Assembly (NCBI GenBank): GCA_029204225.1
Contig: CM055092.1
Location: 12,712,476 to 12,776,475, forward strand
Direction: 5' to 3'
Origin: Diphasiastrum complanatum
Lineage: Eukaryota; Streptophyta; Lycopodiopsida; Lycopodiales; Lycopodiaceae
DNA length: 64,000 nt
Part shown: piece by piece, positions 60,353 to 64,000 of the stretch
How the letters are laid out: each line of letters starts with the position of its first letter
Position numbering within the stretch: the stretch's first letter is position 1
Program-made: the position numbers and the translations under genes
Notes under the pieces: generated by a model
Database searches by the model: none
Seen by the model: only the letters and a program-made list of their open reading frames with translations
What the model was told of the DNA's origin: nothing

Positions 60353-61240
60353 TTTGGATAATGTGGGATCATGAGGTTCCATATCTGCTGACTCTTGATG
60401 ATCTTTTGGGTGATAATAGAAGTTGATCTTCATTATGCTGTACTTGCTGAACTGGAACATCATCATCTTCGGACTCATTGTTGATAAGTTGTTCCTTGAG
60501 AGTATATGTGCTTGGACCTTCAATAGGAATAGTCAACTTTTGAACTGGAAAGTTTGATATGTCGGGAGAGTCTGATAGTTTGAATATATGAGCTTTGCCC
60601 TTACCTTTGAGGTCAATAAACTGATCTTCAATGAAGATGCCATCCTGGCTAGTGAATATCTTCGACTCGACAAGATCGAACAACTTATAAGCTTTATATG
60701 AAGTAGTGTAGCTGATGAAAATAGACTTGATACTCTAGAAGTTGAGCTTCTTCCTAAAATCATGCAGAATTTGTGCATAAGTGATAAATCCAAAAACTCG
60801 TAAGTTCGATAAAGAAGGTTTGGAGCCTATCCAAACTTTGTATGGTGTTTTTTTCTGAGAGACCTTTAGTACATGCACTTTGCTGATTCGACTAAGGTTT
60901 TTTTTTTTTCTCTCAGCAAGACCATTTTGAGGTGAATAGGAGGTCATGTATTGTTCCTCAATGTTTTTGCTAAGACAATTGTCCTTGAATTTGGTACAAT
61001 GTATTCTCCCCCGTTCTTGACTTTTGCATGCTCTTTGAATTGTCAAAACTTGTTGGAAGCCTCCGATTTCTGCTTAATGAAATAAACATTTGTTCTTCTA
61101 GAATATTCGTCAATGAAGGTGATAAAATACTTTGCATCAAGCAACAACAAAGTTCGCATTGGACCACATATATCTGAATGAGCAACGTCTAACAAATCTT
61201 TTGTTGCATGCCTATGACTTGATCTAAAGGGAATCCTAGT
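60353..61240 (-). pseudogene. Copia family D integrase
   Basis: Integrase pieces: LFVSLSRN-type catalytic region 61185-60970, then 61046-60735 with SPQNGLAERKKKNLSRISKV and PYKVWIGSKPSLSNLRVFGF, and the C-terminal linker in 60683-60369 (LSPKRSSRVSRYG). A homopolymer run of T near 60900 marks a frameshift. This copy lacks the 77-bp segment seen at 10.55 and 52.7 kb. Confidence 0.85.
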
Positions 61241-61792
61241 CTACTTTCCAAGGATTCCGAGGATGCAGCTATGAGAGACAAGGAGGGGGAGGTCAACTTT
61301 GTCGGTTGGATAGTCAAGATCAAGTGCTAGGGATTTCTTAGACATGTATGAAACAAGTGTATGATTCAAGTGTCCTAAATGATGATGCCATAGTAATGCT
61401 TTATTGACAAGAACAGAGGTCTTCAAGGCTTGACTAGTATCAAAATAACAATGTGCCAATCTATATAAGTTTCCATGCCTCTTGTCGAGTGCAAGGACCT
61501 TAGTCGTCCTATCAAAAATTTGGCATTGATCAGACTCGAACTCTACCTTATGGCCTAAATCAGTGATTCTACTTATTGATAAAAAATTTGTAAAGAGTTT
61601 AGGTACATACAAAACATTTGATAGTAGTTTGAATTGATGATGCTGAAATTTCAATCTTACAGTACCTTCACCTTCGATAGTGTGAGTACTATCATCGCCA
61701 AGATGAACGTATCTTATTGTATTGTAAGGCATATATGAGTGAAAATGTTCACGATGACTGGTCATATGTTGAGTAGCTCTAGAATCCAGAAA
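61241..61792 (-). pseudogene. Copia family D protease end and pre-integrase
   Basis: The frame from 61765 reads DDSTHTIEGEGTVRLKF, LYVPKLFTNFLSISRI and LLWHHHLGHLNHTLVSYMSK, the usual protease-to-pre-integrase junction. The active-site region lies just upstream across a stop. Confidence 0.85.
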
Positions 61793-62689
61793 TCAATTAT
61801 TATCCAATAGTGCTTTTCGGTCTTTGACCATAAATGCTCCTTCGTCCATGTCAATGTTGGGAGGTGTTGTGACTACATTCACCTGTTGATCTGGTTGCTT
61901 ACTGGCATTTTTCACTTTGAGAACCCTGCAATCCTGGATCTCATGATTAGTGTGCTTACAATACTTATAGAACATCTTCTTCTGCGGTTGTGGATTTGAT
62001 AATTGTTCTTGACTTTGAGTCGGTTTCTGATTTAATGCGGACTGCTTAGAGCTTCTATGTTTTTGTTTTTTTGAGCTTTTGTTATATAGAGCATGAGATG
62101 ATGAAATCGACGAAGCGTCTTGACTTCTTCGATTATCTTCTTGCAGCAACATAGTGATAACTCTAGTAAGAGTTAAAGTTGAGTGTGTCATTATGATCAT
62201 CACCTAGTCTCATATGTAGAGGGCAAGCTTGAAAGCAATGTCATAATCATGTCTTGATCGTCTATGACTAATCTGACAGCGACCATCTGTTGCAAGAGAC
62301 TTTTAAATCAGTTAACATGATTCTGAATTGAAACACCTTTTTTTAGTGAAGAATTTTCTTCATAGATGTAACTTAGAAAATACGTCCTTCACATCATATA
62401 ATGAGCTCAGGATGTCCCATACTTCTTTCGAAGTTTTAGCTTTAGATATGTGGCCAATGTGAGTGTCTGATATACTTAGAATAATAAGCGCAAGAGCTTT
62501 ACCATCCTTCGACTTCCACTTTGAGTCGTTTGTGTTGTCTTTAGGCTTCACTTCGATACCTATGACAACCTCTCCTAACTCGTTGGCGATTAGCAAGGTC
62601 TTCATCTTAAATTTCCACAAGTAGTAATTGGATCCATTTAGCTTGTCTGCGACAAGACTGACTTTACTTTGAGAATCCATCTGGAACAT
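61793..62689 (-). pseudogene. Copia family D gag
   Basis: The ATG near 62689 region (QMDSQSKVSLVADKLNGSNY, LWKFKMKTLLIAN) is followed after frameshifts by a basic Gln/Ser-rich part and a zinc knuckle KYCKHTNHEIQDC at about 61940. ALIILSISDTHIGHISKAKT matches the gag core. Broken by stops between 62203 and 62360. Confidence 0.85.
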
Positions 62690-62756
62690 TAGTCTGTCGA
62701 TATATCGATGACGTTAAGAGATAGATACCGTGCTATGCTACAATTGAAAATCAACT

Positions 62757-62768
62757 ATCTGATACCAA
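62757..62768 (-). promoter_or_regulatory. tRNA-Met primer site relic of copia family D
   Basis: On the minus strand TTGGTATCAGATAG matches TGGTATCAGA of the initiator-tRNA-Met site. No LTR was found next to it, so the 5' LTR is missing. Confidence 0.65.
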
Positions 62769-62879
62769 AATTTGATGCCACAAATTGAAGAATATGATGA
62801 TATCGATTTGATATCGCGAAAGATACCAAGTATTAGAGCTCTGATATAACAGATCGCTCTGATATCATGAAGGTAATAG

Positions 62880-63570
62880 CATATTAAATAACATGCTCTG
62901 ATATTATCTAATTACCACATGGTGACCCTTGCAACATGATTGGGCCCCTCATTATGAACCTCTAAATGTGATTGAACCCCATAATCCAATGAGATGAGGA
63001 TACTGGATTGAGATGTACCACTTGCATTTTTGCATCCCTACAAACTAGGATATGTGTCCACCTCTCATAGAACTCAAGTAGACATCATCAAATCTATGCC
63101 AATCAACTTAAAGACATTTACAAAAGAGTGGTGACTAAAGGTCCAACCTCATGATGACATCTAGCATGGAAATTAACTAGCTAGCTTTCATCTACTTTCA
63201 CATTTAAGGCAAGGATAGACCATCTACCTCACCCTTCCATAGACGGAAGGGCCTCAGAGGTAGACCTTTGCTCCAGCTCATGAAAGTGCTAAGAAGCCTC
63301 TATACTTGTCAATTTTCCCACTTTTGTTCAAGATTACACTTCTTGTTGAGAGCCAAGACAAGCTTACAACTTCCACATATACAAAGAACTGCAGCTTCAA
63401 GGAAAAATGCAACATTCCAAAGCTTTTCTAGCATAGCACATACCGCATTGTTTTCTAATAGATTACAAAGACGAAGAGTAAACAAAATCATAAAATCAAG
63501 CTATGATATAAAAAATATTTTTTCTTGTCACATTCACCAAGCACCCTTTATTTTCTCAAAAGCATAATCA
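62880..63570. other. No recognisable gene
   Basis: Flank between the copia element and the dehydrogenase gene; short frames without motifs. May include the 3' untranslated region of the dehydrogenase. Confidence 0.5.
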
Positions 63571-63578
63571 AATTCCTA

Positions 63579-63656
63579 TATTGTGTAGAAAACCATGGCA
63601 AGACCCATCATCTTGCTTATTGTGTAGAAAACCATGGCAAGACCCATCATCTTGCT
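63579..63656. repeat. 39-bp tandem duplication
   Basis: TATTGTGTAGAAAACCATGG plus CAAGACCCATCATCTTGCT occurs twice head to tail just downstream of the dehydrogenase stop, probably in its 3' untranslated region. Confidence 0.92.
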
Positions 63657-63688
63657 TATAGTAGATTGAAAAAACAAGATGGCAGCCC

Positions 63689-64000
63689 TTAGAATTCAAT
63701 AACTTTGCGCTTGTAGAAGAAGAGTCCTGTAGGTCCACCTATAGGATGTAGGGCTAGCCATACGGGGGTGTCAACACCCTCATCCATGGTATCTGGAGCT
63801 ACTCCTCCAGGTAGTAGCTTTTCTTCCTGCAATGTCATGTCTGTTTGGATGATGCCTGGGCATAAGCAATTCACAAAGACTTTATAGCCCTGAGAAAGAT
63901 CCATGAGATGGGCAGCAAGATACCTTGTGTAAGCATTCAAACACAACTTTGAAACCTGATAATATGGGTACTCAATTGCCCAACCACGTTTCTCCATTCG
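63689..64000 (-). CDS. Short-chain dehydrogenase/reductase, C-terminal part
   Basis: The frame is open from the window edge to the stop at 63689, so only the last 103 or so residues are seen. It has the catalytic YxxxK motif (YYQVSKLCLNAYTRYLA), the following PGIIQTDMT turn (PG...T), and a C-terminal GGPTGLFFYKRKVIEF typical of plant carbonyl reductase and neomenthol/salutaridine-type SDRs. These are NADPH-dependent cytosolic reductases with a Rossmann fold; the TGxxxGxG cofactor motif would lie beyond the window. Substrate cannot be told. No frame damage is seen, and it lies outside the repeats, so it is likely a working host gene. Confidence 0.85.
   Translation of the reverse strand, partial: RMEKRGWAIEYPYYQVSKLCLNAYTRYLAAHLMDLSQGYKVFVNCLCPGIIQTDMTLQEEKLLPGGVAPDTMDEGVDTPVWLALHPIGGPTGLFFYKRKVIEF

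Overview
This window is repeat-rich nuclear DNA from a land plant. The evidence is Ty1/copia and Ty3/gypsy retrotransposons with initiator-tRNA-Met primer sites, GT-AG introns of about 90-290 bp, CT/GA microsatellites, a plant-type secreted-peptide precursor and a plant-type short-chain dehydrogenase. The lineage cannot be fixed by eye. Most of the 64 kb is dead, nested or truncated LTR elements; only two loci (31.9-32.2 kb and the right edge) look like ordinary host genes.

Layout. 1-0.68 kb: decayed copy of an ORF-plus-minisatellite module that recurs at 46 kb. 1.2-10.2 kb: an unusual module that is not an LTR element. It holds (a) the C-terminal half of a transposase-like gene on +, (b) a convergent three-exon gene of unknown function on -, (c) an ACGTG-rich repeat array between two opposed TATA boxes, (d) a + strand gene whose N-terminus is a divergent histone H3 fold closest to plant CENH3, followed by a basic NLS-like linker and a probable Ulp1/C48 protease-like domain, and (e) the N-terminal half of a transposase-like gene on -. 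Halves (a) and (e) share a 15-nt sequence in the same reading frame at their broken ends, as expected if the segment between them was inverted.

10.3-14.9 kb: copia pieces, an LTR with its primer site, and a broken gag-pol. 14.9-24.0 kb: two gag-only LTR-type units in tandem, the second interrupted by an internally deleted copia element with 5-bp target duplication. 24.0-30.4 kb: opposed copia fragments, three LTRs and a gypsy RNase H scrap. 30.4-39.8 kb: low-copy-looking DNA with a small secreted-peptide gene and a GC-richer promoter-like patch. 39.8-51.04 kb: a large gypsy element with LTRs, pol, three minisatellite blocks and an extra 3' ORF but no visible gag. 51.1-57.1 kb: gypsy and copia remnants. 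57.1-62.8 kb: a minus-strand copia element inserted in a gypsy pol gene. 63.7-64 kb: C-terminus of a short-chain dehydrogenase running off the window.

The feature most worth pursuing is the 1.2-10 kb module: a probable DNA transposon that carries a captured CENH3-like histone joined to a protease-like domain and expressed from a divergent promoter with an unknown partner. This reading rests on motif recognition by eye and has not been tested by any search.
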